This document shows, piece after piece, positions 42,396 to 52,500 of a stretch of DNA of 64,000 nucleotides. A program made the translations under genes and the position numbers. This DNA is from Ignavibacteriales bacterium. GTDB lineage: Bacteria; Bacteroidota; Ignavibacteria; Ignavibacteriales; Ignavibacteriaceae. The notes under the pieces were generated by a model. That model saw only the letters and a program-made list of their open reading frames with translations. It was not told the origin of the DNA and ran no database searches. The DNA lies in contig DPRR01000007.1 of assembly GCA_003538625.1 (NCBI GenBank), positions 62,001 through 126,000 of the forward strand, in the 5' to 3' direction. Position 1 is the first letter of the stretch, and each line of letters starts with the position of its first letter.

Positions 42396-43627
42396 TTACC
42401 TGCCTTTCCGTTAGATCCATTTTTACCCGTTGTGTGAAAGATTTCATCTTTAAAATTTTCAAGAATAGAAATAAATGAATTTGGACTTGACTGTCCCAAT
42501 CCGCATTTAGAAGCTACCTGCATTGTTTTTCCCAGATCCTTTAAAGTGTTTATATATTTAAAAGTAAAATCTCCGCGTTCAATCATATTAATACCCTCAA
42601 GAAGTTTTACATTTCCGATTCTGCAAGGTGTACATTGTCCGCAGGATTCTTCAACAAAAAACTCCATAAAGTTTTTAAGAACGTGAAGCATATCCCGTGA
42701 CTCATTAAAAATAATTACTGAGCCTCCGGTTGGAATATCTTCATAACCAAATTTGCGATCGAACTGCGATTTTGGAATACATGTTCCCGATGCACCGCCA
42801 ACCTGAACAGCTTTTGTATTTGTTGCACCGACTAATTCAAGTAATTCATTAATTGAGATTCCCCAGGGTAATTCATAAACACCAGGTTTTTCACAATCAC
42901 CTGAAACAGAAAATAATTTTGAACCGGTTGATTTATCAGTTCCAAACTTTTTAAACCAGCTTCCGCCTTTTATAATAATGTGAGGAACAGCTGCCAGAGT
43001 TTCAACATTATTTACAGAAGTTGGATATCCCATATAGCCTGTGTTAACAGGGAATGGCGGACGATTACGCGGTTCGCCTCTATTGCCTTCAAGTGATTCT
43101 ATTAACGCAGTTTCTTCACCGCATACATAAGCACCGGAACCAAGTCGGATTGAAATATCAAAAGAAAAATCTGTTCCGAGAATTCCATCGCCAAGTAAAT
43201 TATCTTCTCTCATATTTGAGAGGTAATTTTCCAGGTATTCAAGCATGTACTCATATTCAGCACGCAGATAAACGATACCAACTTTTGCACCGACTGTATA
43301 TCCGCCAATTACCATCCCTTCAAAAGCGAGTGCAGGATATTCCATTAAAAGCACTCTGTCTTTAAATGTTCCGGGTTCACCTTCATCAGCATTGCAGACA
43401 ATAAATTTTTTATCTGCTTTAGCTGCGGCAGTCAACATCCATTTTGTAGAAGTTGGAAAACCCGCACCGCCTCTTCCTTTTAATCCGGAATCTTTAAGCT
43501 CAAAGAGAATATCTTCCCTTTTTTGCTTTAATGCTTTTTTAATTCCTTCTCCCCTTTTGTAATCGGAAAAAAGAACTGGTCCTGTTCTTTCAGTTTTTAT
43601 AATATTCATTTCATTTTGTGTATTCAT
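42392..43627 (-). CDS. hydB: NuoF-like hydrogenase subunit, short form, set 1
   Basis: 411 residues containing only the NuoF core: FMN/NADH region GLKGRGGAGFPTSTKW, NADEGEPGTFKDR, GSGAYVCGEETALIESLEG, and the [4Fe-4S] site ESCGQCTPCRIGN with CGLGQSSPNS. It lacks both the N-terminal thioredoxin-like [2Fe-2S] domain and the C-terminal ferredoxin domain that the set 2 homologue has. It should carry the NAD(H) site of a HydABC complex. It overlaps hydA by 4 nt and is 10 nt downstream of hydC. Confidence 0.93.
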   Translation of the reverse strand: MNTQNEMNIIKTERTGPVLFSDYKRGEGIKKALKQKREDILFELKDSGLKGRGGAGFPTSTKWMLTAAAKADKKFIVCNADEGEPGTFKDRVLLMEYPALAFEGMVIGGYTVGAKVGIVYLRAEYEYMLEYLENYLSNMREDNLLGDGILGTDFSFDISIRLGSGAYVCGEETALIESLEGNRGEPRNRPPFPVNTGYMGYPTSVNNVETLAAVPHIIIKGGSWFKKFGTDKSTGSKLFSVSGDCEKPGVYELPWGISINELLELVGATNTKAVQVGGASGTCIPKSQFDRKFGYEDIPTGGSVIIFNESRDMLHVLKNFMEFFVEESCGQCTPCRIGNVKLLEGINMIERGDFTFKYINTLKDLGKTMQVASKCGLGQSSPNSFISILENFKDEIFHTTGKNGSNGKAGK

Positions 43628-43636
43628 CTCTGCTCC

Positions 43637-44110
43637 CTACTTAATTTCATTTAGAATGTTAACGGCTTTTTCGGGATCGAGCTTTGTGTAAACACGATCG
43701 TTAACTATCATTGCAGGTCCCTGATCACACATACCAACACAGTTTGTATATTCAAGAGTAATGCGATTATCCTTTGTAGTTTCACCGAACTTTATTCCAA
43801 GTTCTCTTTCAATCGCCTGAACAACTTTGCTTTTGTTTGCCATATCGCAGGATATTGTTCTGCATAATCTTACAATATTTCTTCCGGTTGGTTTTGAATG
43901 AAGAAAAGAATAGAACGATATTACACTAAAAACTTCAACCGGATGAATATCAAGTAAGCGGGCAATTTCCTGCTGAGCAAAATCACTTACATAACTGTGC
44001 TTCCTTTGTATTGCCTGAAGCACAGGCAGCAGGGATGATCTGTCTTTACCATATTTTATTACGTAGCTCTCAATTTCTTCAGAGAGAGCATTTTTTTCTA
44101 CAACAAGCAT
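43637..44110 (-). CDS. hydC: NuoE-like [2Fe-2S] hydrogenase subunit, set 1
   Basis: 157 residues. The helical N-terminal part has SSLLPVLQAIQRKHSYVSDF and the thioredoxin-like [2Fe-2S] domain has CRTISCDMANKSK and CVGMCDQGPAMIVND. Four cluster Cys are present. It passes electrons within the HydABC complex. It is 4 nt downstream of the receiver gene, indicating co-transcription. Confidence 0.93.
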   Translation of the reverse strand: MLVVEKNALSEEIESYVIKYGKDRSSLLPVLQAIQRKHSYVSDFAQQEIARLLDIHPVEVFSVISFYSFLHSKPTGRNIVRLCRTISCDMANKSKVVQAIERELGIKFGETTKDNRITLEYTNCVGMCDQGPAMIVNDRVYTKLDPEKAVNILNEIK

Positions 44111-44114
44111 TTGC

Positions 44115-44495
44115 TCACTCCTTAAAATGAATTGCTAAAAGTTTTTCCACCTTGTCTATTAGTGTTTCCGGTGAGATTGGTTTTTCAACAAACTCATCAA
44201 CAGGAACCATTTCACTTACGCCAAATTCCATCCCTAAAGATTTTGATACTGAAGTGTACATTATTATTGGTGTATCAACATTCATTTTGCGGAATTTTTG
44301 AGCAAGAAAAAATCCATCGTCCGGTTCGATCATCATTACATCAAGAATAATAAGATCGGGATTTTGTTCCATAACGATTTTATATCCATCGTCCGGATTT
44401 GAAGCTGTGATAACGTCGTATCCTTTTGATTGCAATACCAAACTGCTGGCATCCACAATATCAGGATCGTCGTCTATGATTGCTATTTTAGCCAT
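44115..44495 (-). CDS. Stand-alone response regulator receiver
   Basis: 126 residues, a CheY-like receiver with acidic pocket IDDDPD, phosphoacceptor Asp52 (LIILDVMMIEPDDGF) and Lys105 (VEKPISP). It has no output domain. It begins hydrogenase operon 1. It resembles the receiver at 54928-55335 in set 2 (shared VDDD, EPDDGF/EHDSGF and MEFGVS/FKFGAS elements). Signalling would have to act through a protein partner. Confidence 0.92.
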   Translation of the reverse strand: MAKIAIIDDDPDIVDASSLVLQSKGYDVITASNPDDGYKIVMEQNPDLIILDVMMIEPDDGFFLAQKFRKMNVDTPIIMYTSVSKSLGMEFGVSEMVPVDEFVEKPISPETLIDKVEKLLAIHFKE

Positions 44496-44859
44496 TGTTT
44501 ATTCCTTAAAGATAAATTTTGGAATATGCGGTTAATTAAGAGTTTTTAATTAATCAGCATTTAACATTTTAAGTGCCATCTTAGATTTCACCAAATAATT
44601 ATTTTAATTCAATTAGTGCGGGGGTTAAACATTTTTTTGTTGGATTTTTCTTATTCCTAAGAACTTTTTCTTCTCAAATAAGATATGCTGTTTGTTAGCT
44701 TTTGCTAAATACAAAAAGATGTCAAATAGAAATGATATATGAATTGAGGAGTTAAAATATAGAAATAATTAAAAAATATTTTCATTCGCTGATATATTGT
44801 AATTAATAAAAAGGCACGATGTTAATCGTGCCTTTAACTAATGGGTTATAATTTTTTAC
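44496..44859. other. Intergenic region with terminator, no gene seen
   Basis: 364 nt between the hydrogenase operon and the interrupted protease gene. The lower end carries the shared AAGGCACGA terminator (44806-44836). The upper part should contain the promoter of hydrogenase operon 1, but no convincing -33/-7 pair or sigma-54 site could be fixed by eye. Confidence 0.5.
44806..44836 (-). terminator. Intrinsic terminator, AAGGCACGA family copy 1
   Basis: AAGGCACGAT pairs with ATCGTGCCTT around GTTA, followed on the minus strand by TTTTTA. Near-identical hairpins occur at 48821-48850 and 49515-49544. Confidence 0.9.
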
Positions 44860-46896
44860 TTATTTCATTAACAGCATTTTTTTACTGCCGGTAAAACCAT
44901 TTACCTGCAATGTATAAATATAAACTCCGCTTGGCAGTTGTGATGCATTAAATTCTATTGTGTGATTTCCTGCTTCTTTTATTTCGTTTACAAGTTCTGC
45001 TACTTCTGCACCGAGTATATCATAAACTTTAAGCCTTACCAAACCTGCTTCTTTAACAGCATAGTTTATTACTGTGCTTGGGTTAAATGGATTTGGATAA
45101 TTGAAATCTAAATTATACTCCCTTACACCTTCATTAGTAACTGCTATTTTGCCCATCATTTCTGCCCGAATCGAAACTTCATCACTATATACAGAAAATT
45201 TGTTCTGAGTATCTTTTACTCTTAAGCGGTAAGTACATCCAAAATCGCCAACTGGATTGGAATAATAATATTCATTATCAACAAAGTAATTATTAGTTGT
45301 AGTACCTATTACTTGCCAAATGCCACCAAGTTCATGCACCTTACGCGATACTTCATAATAAGCTTTATCAGTTTCAAGATTGTGTTCCCAACTTAATCTA
45401 ACATAGTTGTTCCCTGGATTTGCGCTAAGTACCGGATTTTGCGGTTTGGATGGTGATGATAAATATGCATTTTGTGTATAGAAGTTTACATGGGCATTAT
45501 TGTACTGATCGAACTGAAGTAACTCAACGCAAAGATTTGCATTATCTGGGTAAGTACTTGGATTACTCCAGGGTGAAAATATCTGGTTATAAGCTATGTT
45601 AAAAAAGTCTTGTGATGAGCCAAGAAAGTCAGAATGAGATTTTACGCCCTGAGATGTATATTTTGCTCTCAGGTTTAGTTTATCTTCGCCTGATATACTA
45701 TTCGCAGACTCAACCTCAAAAGGATAAACATAAAGTGACCCACTCCTTTTCCAGTTCCATCTACCGGATGCACTTTCTATATCTATCCAACCATACGTAC
45801 CTGTATTTGAACAATGAGAAATCAACATGCCTGTACCTGGGCTTACCAACGATCCTCCATTTGATCTTAACCAACTAGATTCATAATAACTTATCCTCTA
45901 ATGGTTATCAATTAAAAAATACTCTGTGGAATTAGGGATATTCATTCTTCTGACTAATCCAGTTGAGATAGCATCTGGAATCATCACATCACTTTCTGTA
46001 TTATTGACTACTATTGCTTGTAACCAATTTAATCTAATTCTTTCAAATGAATTCATTACGCCCGTGCCCTCACCATCCATTAAACCGTGAAAGCCCACAC
46101 CAGCATAATGTGTTGTTCCAAACATATAATGTCCAAACTCATGGCAAATAGTTCCAAGACCCTCATGAAGATTTAAAATACCTCGTTGACACGTTCCAGA
46201 TCCTAAATCTGAAAGCAAATTTTTAGCGCTTATTACTTTATTATCTAAGATTAATTGTGAAGTTCCATTACCAAAAACTTGCCTGTAACCAGTTATACCA
46301 GCAATCCCCGAATAACTGCTCCCATCTAAGCCTGCAAAGTTAGCATCTCTGAAACAAATGGCTATAAAGTCCACTTGCCCATCAGGTTCATTCTTTTTAC
46401 CATCCTGATCAATATCTTTTGGATCCCAATTATCATATTCTGCAAAATTTATCTGGCTATTTAAACCCATTAGGATTTCCTCAGTTAGATAACCAAGGCC
46501 TCTACCGCTGGAAATAAAATAATAGGCTTGTTCATGAATTGGCTGATAGAACTTAACATCACCAATAATATGAAGCTGGTTTAATGACATGTCTTGAAAA
46601 TAACCACTAATACTTGGATCAGGATAATCAGTTTGGATTGTTGTTGAAACTAATGAAGGACCCCAAATTGGCATCGAATTGCGAGTTGATGGCCACAAAT
46701 TGGTTCGTGGTGGATCATCGTAATTATCATCGGTAAATTTGCATAATATAACAAGTACCTTTAATGTGCCTGTAGAACCAAATAATGGATAACTTAATGA
46801 TTTTTCTGGTGTACCAGTAAATGTACACTGATCCTGTGCATAATGTATGTTGGAAAGTATTACGAATACTAAAAATATTTTTATAAGGGAATTCAT
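44860..46896 (-). pseudogene. M6-family metalloprotease with T9SS sorting domain, interrupted by an in-frame amber codon
   Basis: Two frames (46896-45898 and 45897-44860) are in the same phase and read as one 678-residue protein except for a TAG at 45900-45898. The first part has a signal peptide and the zinc motif HEFGHYMFGTTH. After the stop the sequence goes on without loss (RISYYESSWLRSNGGSL). A TTG-initiated second frame has no start signal of its own. The C-terminus is a T9SS domain (NYPNPFNPSTVINYAV...GVYIYTLQ). A CAG-to-TAG change would explain it. Readthrough or sequencing error is possible. Confidence 0.85.
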
Positions 46897-46908
46897 TTAA
46901 AGTTCCTT

Positions 46909-48438
46909 TCATCTTAAGTAAATCATTTTGCCTGATAATTGAATTTCATCAGTTTTTAAAACATATATGTAAATACCAGATGGAAGATCATTTTTATAGA
47001 ATTTAATAGTATGTAATCCTGTTACTAAGAATTCATTAATAAGTGTTTTAATCTTTTCACCTAAAATATTATATATGCTTAACTCAGTTAGAGTCGAATT
47101 TGGTAAATGGAAAGATATTATAGTACTTGAATTAAAAGGGTTTGGATAATTTTGGAATAACTTGTAATTACTAATTGAAGGATTTATCTCTTCTCCTATA
47201 TTTGTTAGTGTTGTATCCCCGTAATAAGTATTGTTAACATAGGCTCCTTTCAAAGTTTGCACAGTTTGCTCACTTGTCCACTGACTTAATCCTATATTGT
47301 AAGTATAATTTTCAGAAATAAAAGTTAAGTCCGGGTATGCGAAGTAGTGCAGATCTTCTTTACCATAATCCTGATTTATATATTTATCATCATTTCTCCA
47401 AAACAAATCACTTGAAAGAGGATGCTGTGAAGTATCACCGACAGTAACATTTAATTTTATATAAATTATTGAATTCGAATTCCACCATTCCCAATAAAAT
47501 ACTCTACCAAGACTATCGAGTCTACGGTAGTTCAATAAAGTATCGGCATAATTGTAATTAATTAGTCTTGAAATAAAGTAAGTATTACCATCAGGCATTA
47601 ATGTATCTCCAATAACACGAACCGAACTTAGTGTTGACATATTTCCATAAAATCCTTGATATACCCAATAATCCCCAATATGAAGTGGATAAAACTCTTT
47701 CCAATCCACTGTTTGTTTCTTTACTATCAATGTTCCATATACTTGCCCGTTGATTACTGCACCCCAATTATCGCAACCTGGGGATAATGGGAAATCCCAG
47801 TTTTTTTTATAAAAAAAGACACCAAAGTTTTCTGCTATCGAGTATTTCTCTTTTATTATTGAACCTTGATCATACAACACAAAATCTATTGCTTGTAGTG
47901 TGTCTCCGAAACCAATAACCATATATCTATCTGTTACTTGCCAATAATGGTTAGTCAAATGTGCTGGATAAGTCTCACCGATTTGTTTTGAAAAATCAAA
48001 CAGGATATGATCTGCGCTGTTATAAAGAAGATAAACATTACCAGCAGTGTCTACTCTTTGGTATTCATATTGTGGAAGATAACTGACACTGTTTGCTTCA
48101 TTATTCCATTTAACAATCTTATAACTTCTTCCATTATTTAGCAATGTATCATTTAGCACTTCCCGTGTAACAGAAAATTTTAGATTAGAATATAGTGCCC
48201 CCAGTAGTGTGGTAGTATCGGTTGCAATAAATTCCCAAAAATCTCCGGTACTGTTAGGAAAATAATTATCTGTCGTTTTCTGCTTAAAGCATTCACCATT
48301 GTATTTCTGGAAGTTTGTTGTTGGAATTTTCTGCAAAGAATTATTTTTTAAAGATTCTTTACCCTGCCCGTAAACAAATGCATACAAAACGAACAGCATT
48401 ACTGAAATATTGATTAGTAAGTATTTATTGTTTTTCAT
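46909..48438 (-). CDS. Secreted protein of unknown function with T9SS sorting domain
   Basis: The ATG at 48438 is chosen because AAGGA lies 10 nt upstream and a signal peptide follows (YLLINISVMLFVLYAFVYGQ). The frame is open 49 codons further up, without such features. 509 residues. The body contains two related domains of beta-type (YFPNSTGDFWEFIATDTTT and YPLHIGDYWVYQGFYGNMS). The C-terminal sorting domain is NYPNPFNSSTIISFHL...PSGIYIYVLKTDE. It is directly upstream of the interrupted M6 protease gene (12-nt gap) and probably shares a transcript. Confidence 0.85.
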   Translation of the reverse strand: MKNNKYLLINISVMLFVLYAFVYGQGKESLKNNSLQKIPTTNFQKYNGECFKQKTTDNYFPNSTGDFWEFIATDTTTLLGALYSNLKFSVTREVLNDTLLNNGRSYKIVKWNNEANSVSYLPQYEYQRVDTAGNVYLLYNSADHILFDFSKQIGETYPAHLTNHYWQVTDRYMVIGFGDTLQAIDFVLYDQGSIIKEKYSIAENFGVFFYKKNWDFPLSPGCDNWGAVINGQVYGTLIVKKQTVDWKEFYPLHIGDYWVYQGFYGNMSTLSSVRVIGDTLMPDGNTYFISRLINYNYADTLLNYRRLDSLGRVFYWEWWNSNSIIYIKLNVTVGDTSQHPLSSDLFWRNDDKYINQDYGKEDLHYFAYPDLTFISENYTYNIGLSQWTSEQTVQTLKGAYVNNTYYGDTTLTNIGEEINPSISNYKLFQNYPNPFNSSTIISFHLPNSTLTELSIYNILGEKIKTLINEFLVTGLHTIKFYKNDLPSGIYIYVLKTDEIQLSGKMIYLR

Positions 48439-48871
48439 TTTACAATTCCTTGATTTATAAAAGAAGCTGCTCTTTCTTATGTTATGTAAAACCGGTTGGA
48501 TAAACGTAAATGTAAAATTGTAAATGCTCATAGTTAAATGAGCAGGAATGATTTTGAAAGAAAGATAAAACTTGAAAAGCTTCATTCAGAAGATTATTAA
48601 ACAGATGTAAAAATATCATCACAATTATTTACACCCCTGCAAAAAAGTAAAAATGGGGGGGGGTAAACATCCGCCGCGGCGGAGTGCCAAAGTGTTTTTA
48701 GCTAAAAATAAATATGTAATAACCGTTTCCACCAATAACTCTTTAACGTTACTTCAAAAAAAAAGATTAAACTTTTTAAAGTCAAGTTAAATTTAGTTTT
48801 TAATGTTTGCCAATCACCAAATAAAAAGGCACGATGTTATTCGTGCCTTTGATAGTAGCTTAGTGCAATAA
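48439..48871. other. Intergenic region with G-run, palindrome and terminator
   Basis: About 430 nt. A run of nine G's (48655-48663) is followed closely by CCGCCGCGGCGG (48671-48682), a perfect 12-bp palindrome. The terminator of the toxin-antitoxin unit lies at 48821-48850. No gene is seen. Confidence 0.6.
48821..48850 (-). terminator. Intrinsic terminator, AAGGCACGA family copy 2
   Basis: AAGGCACGA pairs with TCGTGCCTT around TGTTAT, followed on the minus strand by TTTTTAT. It ends the toxin-antitoxin unit. Confidence 0.88.
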
Positions 48872-49141
48872 TTAAGCCTCTTTAAATTTTCCCGAAACAT
48901 ATCTATGAATGACACTTGCCACCAAAGTCTGGTATGGTAAACCTTCTTCCAAAGATTTTGCCTTTAAGTTTGCAAGATCTTTTTCGGAAAGTCGAATATT
49001 AATTCTTTTGTTCTTTGCGGCTGTGTATTTGGCAATTTTTGCAAATTCCTTTTTCTTTTTTAAAACACTTTTTATACTGTTCCATTCGCCATCTTCAAAA
49101 GATTTCAGCAAATCTTTTTCCTCTTTAACTAATTTTTTCAT
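48872..49141 (-). CDS. CopG-family antitoxin
   Basis: 89 residues. Helical, Lys-rich N-terminus (EEKDLLKSFEDGEWNSIKSV) followed by a ribbon-helix-helix domain (KNKRINIRLSEKDLANLKAK, EGLPYQTLVASVIHRYVSG). This matches the CopG antitoxin of type II toxin-antitoxin systems, which represses its own operon. It follows the toxin gene by 2 nt, the toxin-first order of BrnT/BrnA. Confidence 0.85.
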   Translation of the reverse strand: MKKLVKEEKDLLKSFEDGEWNSIKSVLKKKKEFAKIAKYTAAKNKRINIRLSEKDLANLKAKSLEEGLPYQTLVASVIHRYVSGKFKEA

Positions 49142-49143
49142 TT

Positions 49144-49416
49144 TTACTTTCCTAAATATTTTTTTGTTGCTTTCCGACTTGGAATAATTGTCTTGAGAAA
49201 TACTTTTTCATCAAATTCTATGAAGGGAACTAAGTAAACATAGTTCTCATATTCAACCACCAGTAGATTTTGATTATTATATTTTACCTGATTAGGATTT
49301 TCAACTATATCAATTAAATATCCCAACTCAATCTGGCTCACAATTATTTCAAACGAAATATTTCTCTCACGCTTAAGTTTAATGTTCTTTTCTTCACTCC
49401 AATCAAAATACTTCAT
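49144..49416 (-). CDS. BrnT-like toxin
   Basis: 90 residues. The start FDWSEEKNIKLKRERNISFE matches the BrnT opening 'F-W-x-x-x-K-N-x-x-x-...-SFE', and the end SRKATKKYL matches the BrnT 'ARKATxxE'-type tail. BrnT is a RelE-like ribonuclease toxin. The middle is less typical, so activity is uncertain. It precedes the CopG antitoxin by 2 nt. Confidence 0.75.
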   Translation of the reverse strand: MKYFDWSEEKNIKLKRERNISFEIIVSQIELGYLIDIVENPNQVKYNNQNLLVVEYENYVYLVPFIEFDEKVFLKTIIPSRKATKKYLGK

Positions 49417-49514
49417 TTTTGTCTTTATATTTTTCGACTGTAAAATAATTATGATGTGTGCCTATTGTCAACACAATAAGATAAATGTTTTTATTTAATA
49501 AATATTCATATTAA

Positions 49515-49544
49515 CAAAAAAGGCACGATGTTACTCGTGCCTTA
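49515..49544 (-). terminator. Intrinsic terminator, AAGGCACGA family copy 3
   Basis: AAGGCACGA pairs with TCGTGCCTT around TGTTAC, followed on the minus strand by TTTTTGTTAA. It lies 30 nt past the C25 protease stop. Confidence 0.88.
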
Positions 49545-49573
49545 ATTACGAATTGCACATTGTTGATTGGATT

Positions 49574-52500
49574 TTACTTCATCAAGATCATCTTATGAGT
49601 TGAGTTATAGTTTTTACTTTCTAATTTATAGAAGTATATACCTGATGATAAACTTGAAGCATTGAACATCATTTCATGATATCCTTCTTCAAGTTCACCG
49701 TTAAATATTTCTGCAACTTTTTCTCCAAGCGTGTTGTAAACACTTAAACTTAAATTTGTTTTAACAGGTAAAGCAAACTTAATTGTTGTACTTGGGTTAA
49801 ATGGGTTTGGATAGTTTTGATACAAAGCAAAATCTTTTGGTCCGGTTACTTCAATTTCTATTTCATTGGTGTAACTAAATGTTCCGTCAAAATCGATTTG
49901 CTTTAATCTGTATAAATATGTTCCGGGTTTTTCATTCTTATCAGAATATGAGTAGAATGTTTTTTCAGTAGTTGTTCCTTTACCTGATACAAATCCCTTA
50001 TTTTCCCAATTGCCGACTGAAGACTGTGGACTGCGGACTTTTCTTTCAATCTGGAATCCATTATTGTTTGTTTCAGTTGCTGTACTCCAGTTAAGTACAA
50101 CATTTCCATCAACTATTTCTGCATTGAATGAAACGAGCTCTACAGGAACTTCATTATCAATTGTCATTGTAATGGGAACAATAATTAATGGTTTAACAGG
50201 ATCATTGCTGGATATTTCCATATCCATTGAATAATCGCCGAGTTCCATTCCATCAGTATTGATCATCAATCCAATATTAACTGAATTACCGTTGTAAATT
50301 GTACCTGCATAATTATTAAGTGTAAGCCATTCAGGATCAGCAGCAATTTGTACTGCTAAATTGTTTGCAAGATATGCGGCTTCATACACTATTTGCAGTC
50401 CGTCATTGCCGGCAGTATTTTCAATTCCAACGGTAGCGCTTGTAAGCGTTGCGTTAAGATTATTGTAATAGAACATAATTCTGTCGTTTGATTTTAACAC
50501 TATCTGAAAAGTAAGCGAACCCGTAGCGTTATATCTTTGCCAGTTGGTAAACTGTATAGTTAGTTTATCTGCTTCTCTTAAATAATGCACAGTACCTTGT
50601 GTTCTTCCATCAAGATCATCCCAGAAAGCTGCGATGATATTATTTGGAGCAGAGCCATTTGGTATTACAGCATTACTGTAGTACGATGATGTTAACGCAC
50701 TAAAACTTAAAAATCCATTTGTGCTTAAATAAATATTCGAATAGTTGGTTCCGTAAAACTTGAAATCAAAACCTATATGGATTGCATTTGTGTATCCGTC
50801 ATCAAGCGTACCGTTCCATGTCGTAATACGCACAGCATTTGGATTTGCGGCAATGTCATTCCAAATATAAGCGGGTCCATTTGGTTCGTTACTATCCTTC
50901 CAGCAATAGCCAAATGCATCTGGACCACCGGCACCTTTAAAGCTGTAACCTTTTATGTCTGACGGAAAATCTTTTTTATATTCTGTCAATCCTTCAAACC
51001 GTTCATTAACTCCTGTTAGTATTATTTGAACGTTATCCGGAAAAGTACTGTTTGTAAGTGCTATTGAATAATCAAGCGTGGAGTTTTGTGATGATGTATT
51101 CGAGATTAAAATATTTTCTGTAAATGTTGTGTCAGGAACAGAAACACAGTGCATTGAATCAATGCTTAACTCTGCAACCGGCGGGAATAATGTTAAACCG
51201 GTCGGTACATTAGACATAACAGACTTATTGTTCCACATATCCAAAGCTTTTGCTGCAAAGTAATAAGTTGAATTAAACTCCAAACCATCAATTGTAAATG
51301 ATCTTGGTGTTCCGGCAGTATCAGACACACCGGTAAATAATTTTTGCTGTGCGTTATTAAAATCAACATCATTGGTTATTGGATTGGTAGAATATCTTAA
51401 ATCGTACGATGTTACTCCGCCAAATGTTGAATCGTAAGGTGCAGTCCAGTTTAATGCAAGTGAGTTTGATGTTGCATCACCAACGCTTAAATCTGTTATT
51501 GCATTTGGTGGAGTTGTATCCGGAGGAATTTGTCTTTCAACAGGCATTGAAGGATCACCCATTAGATTATACATTTCCATATATCGCAGCACAGTTGGTG
51601 TAACTCCGCCATAGTAAGCAGCAAGATCAAATTTTGCTTTATCAAACATTGGAGTAACACGCGTTAAGTCGTCCTCAAACATAGCACGTATCAATCTTCT
51701 TTCTAGAATATCATCTTCATCCCAGTAAGAGTTTACAGAAGAGCCGTAAAAAGTTGATCCGCCGTTTGTTGTTCGTATCCATGTTTCACCAAAACATTCT
51801 GCTATATGATATGAGCCTGTAATGCATGCAAAAGAATAAACAAACGGGTAAATAACTGTATTGGTTAAAGCTCTCACCTGTGCCTGGTTAAGCACCGGAC
51901 CATCTGCCCAGTAAGTTTCTGCTCCGTGTCCGGAGTATATCGCAAATCTTTGATTAGCATTTAATGCATCAATTAATTGCTGAGTTGTAGCGTTATACGT
52001 AACTGTATAAAGTTTTAAATTATCCCATCCGGCGGGTTGAAAATATGTGTTGATAACATAATTATGCGTTCCTTCTGTAATTGTATAATTATCAGTTGAC
52101 GCCATAAAAATATTTTTCTTTGCAAGAGTTGCGATATAATTTTCCATATAAATGGATTTTGCAAGTGCGTTCTGGAGTTCCTGTGCAGTAGTAACTGAAA
52201 ATCTGCCAATAAATGCATCAGCAAATTTATCTGATCCTGCAAGCTGTGCATAATTTAAATCCGTATTGGGGTTTCCTTCGCCCGATCCAATCCACGCAGG
52301 TATATGCTGAACATCGCCGACAAGTAAAACAAATTCGGGTCTTGAAGCTGCATTATCATATCTTGCCTGAATAAAAGATTTGATTGCGGTTGTGGTTGTA
52401 CCTGTTGTTGTTGTGTTAAACAAATCTACTGTAAAACCATTTGCAGATTTGTGGTTCACAAATGATGCTAAACCTGATTCAAAAGTTGGGGCTGTAATTA

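Noticed and set aside
44564..44579. Sigma-54-like site (TGGCAC-N5-ATGTT) upstream of hydrogenase operon 1
   Set aside because: The -24 part is good but the -12 GC is absent.
45612..45878. Plus-strand frame over the M6 protease tail
   Set aside because: Antisense shadow without coding features.
45898..45900. The TAG in the M6 protease as a pyrrolysine codon
   Set aside because: No pyrrolysine genes are seen and a single CAG-to-TAG change is simpler.
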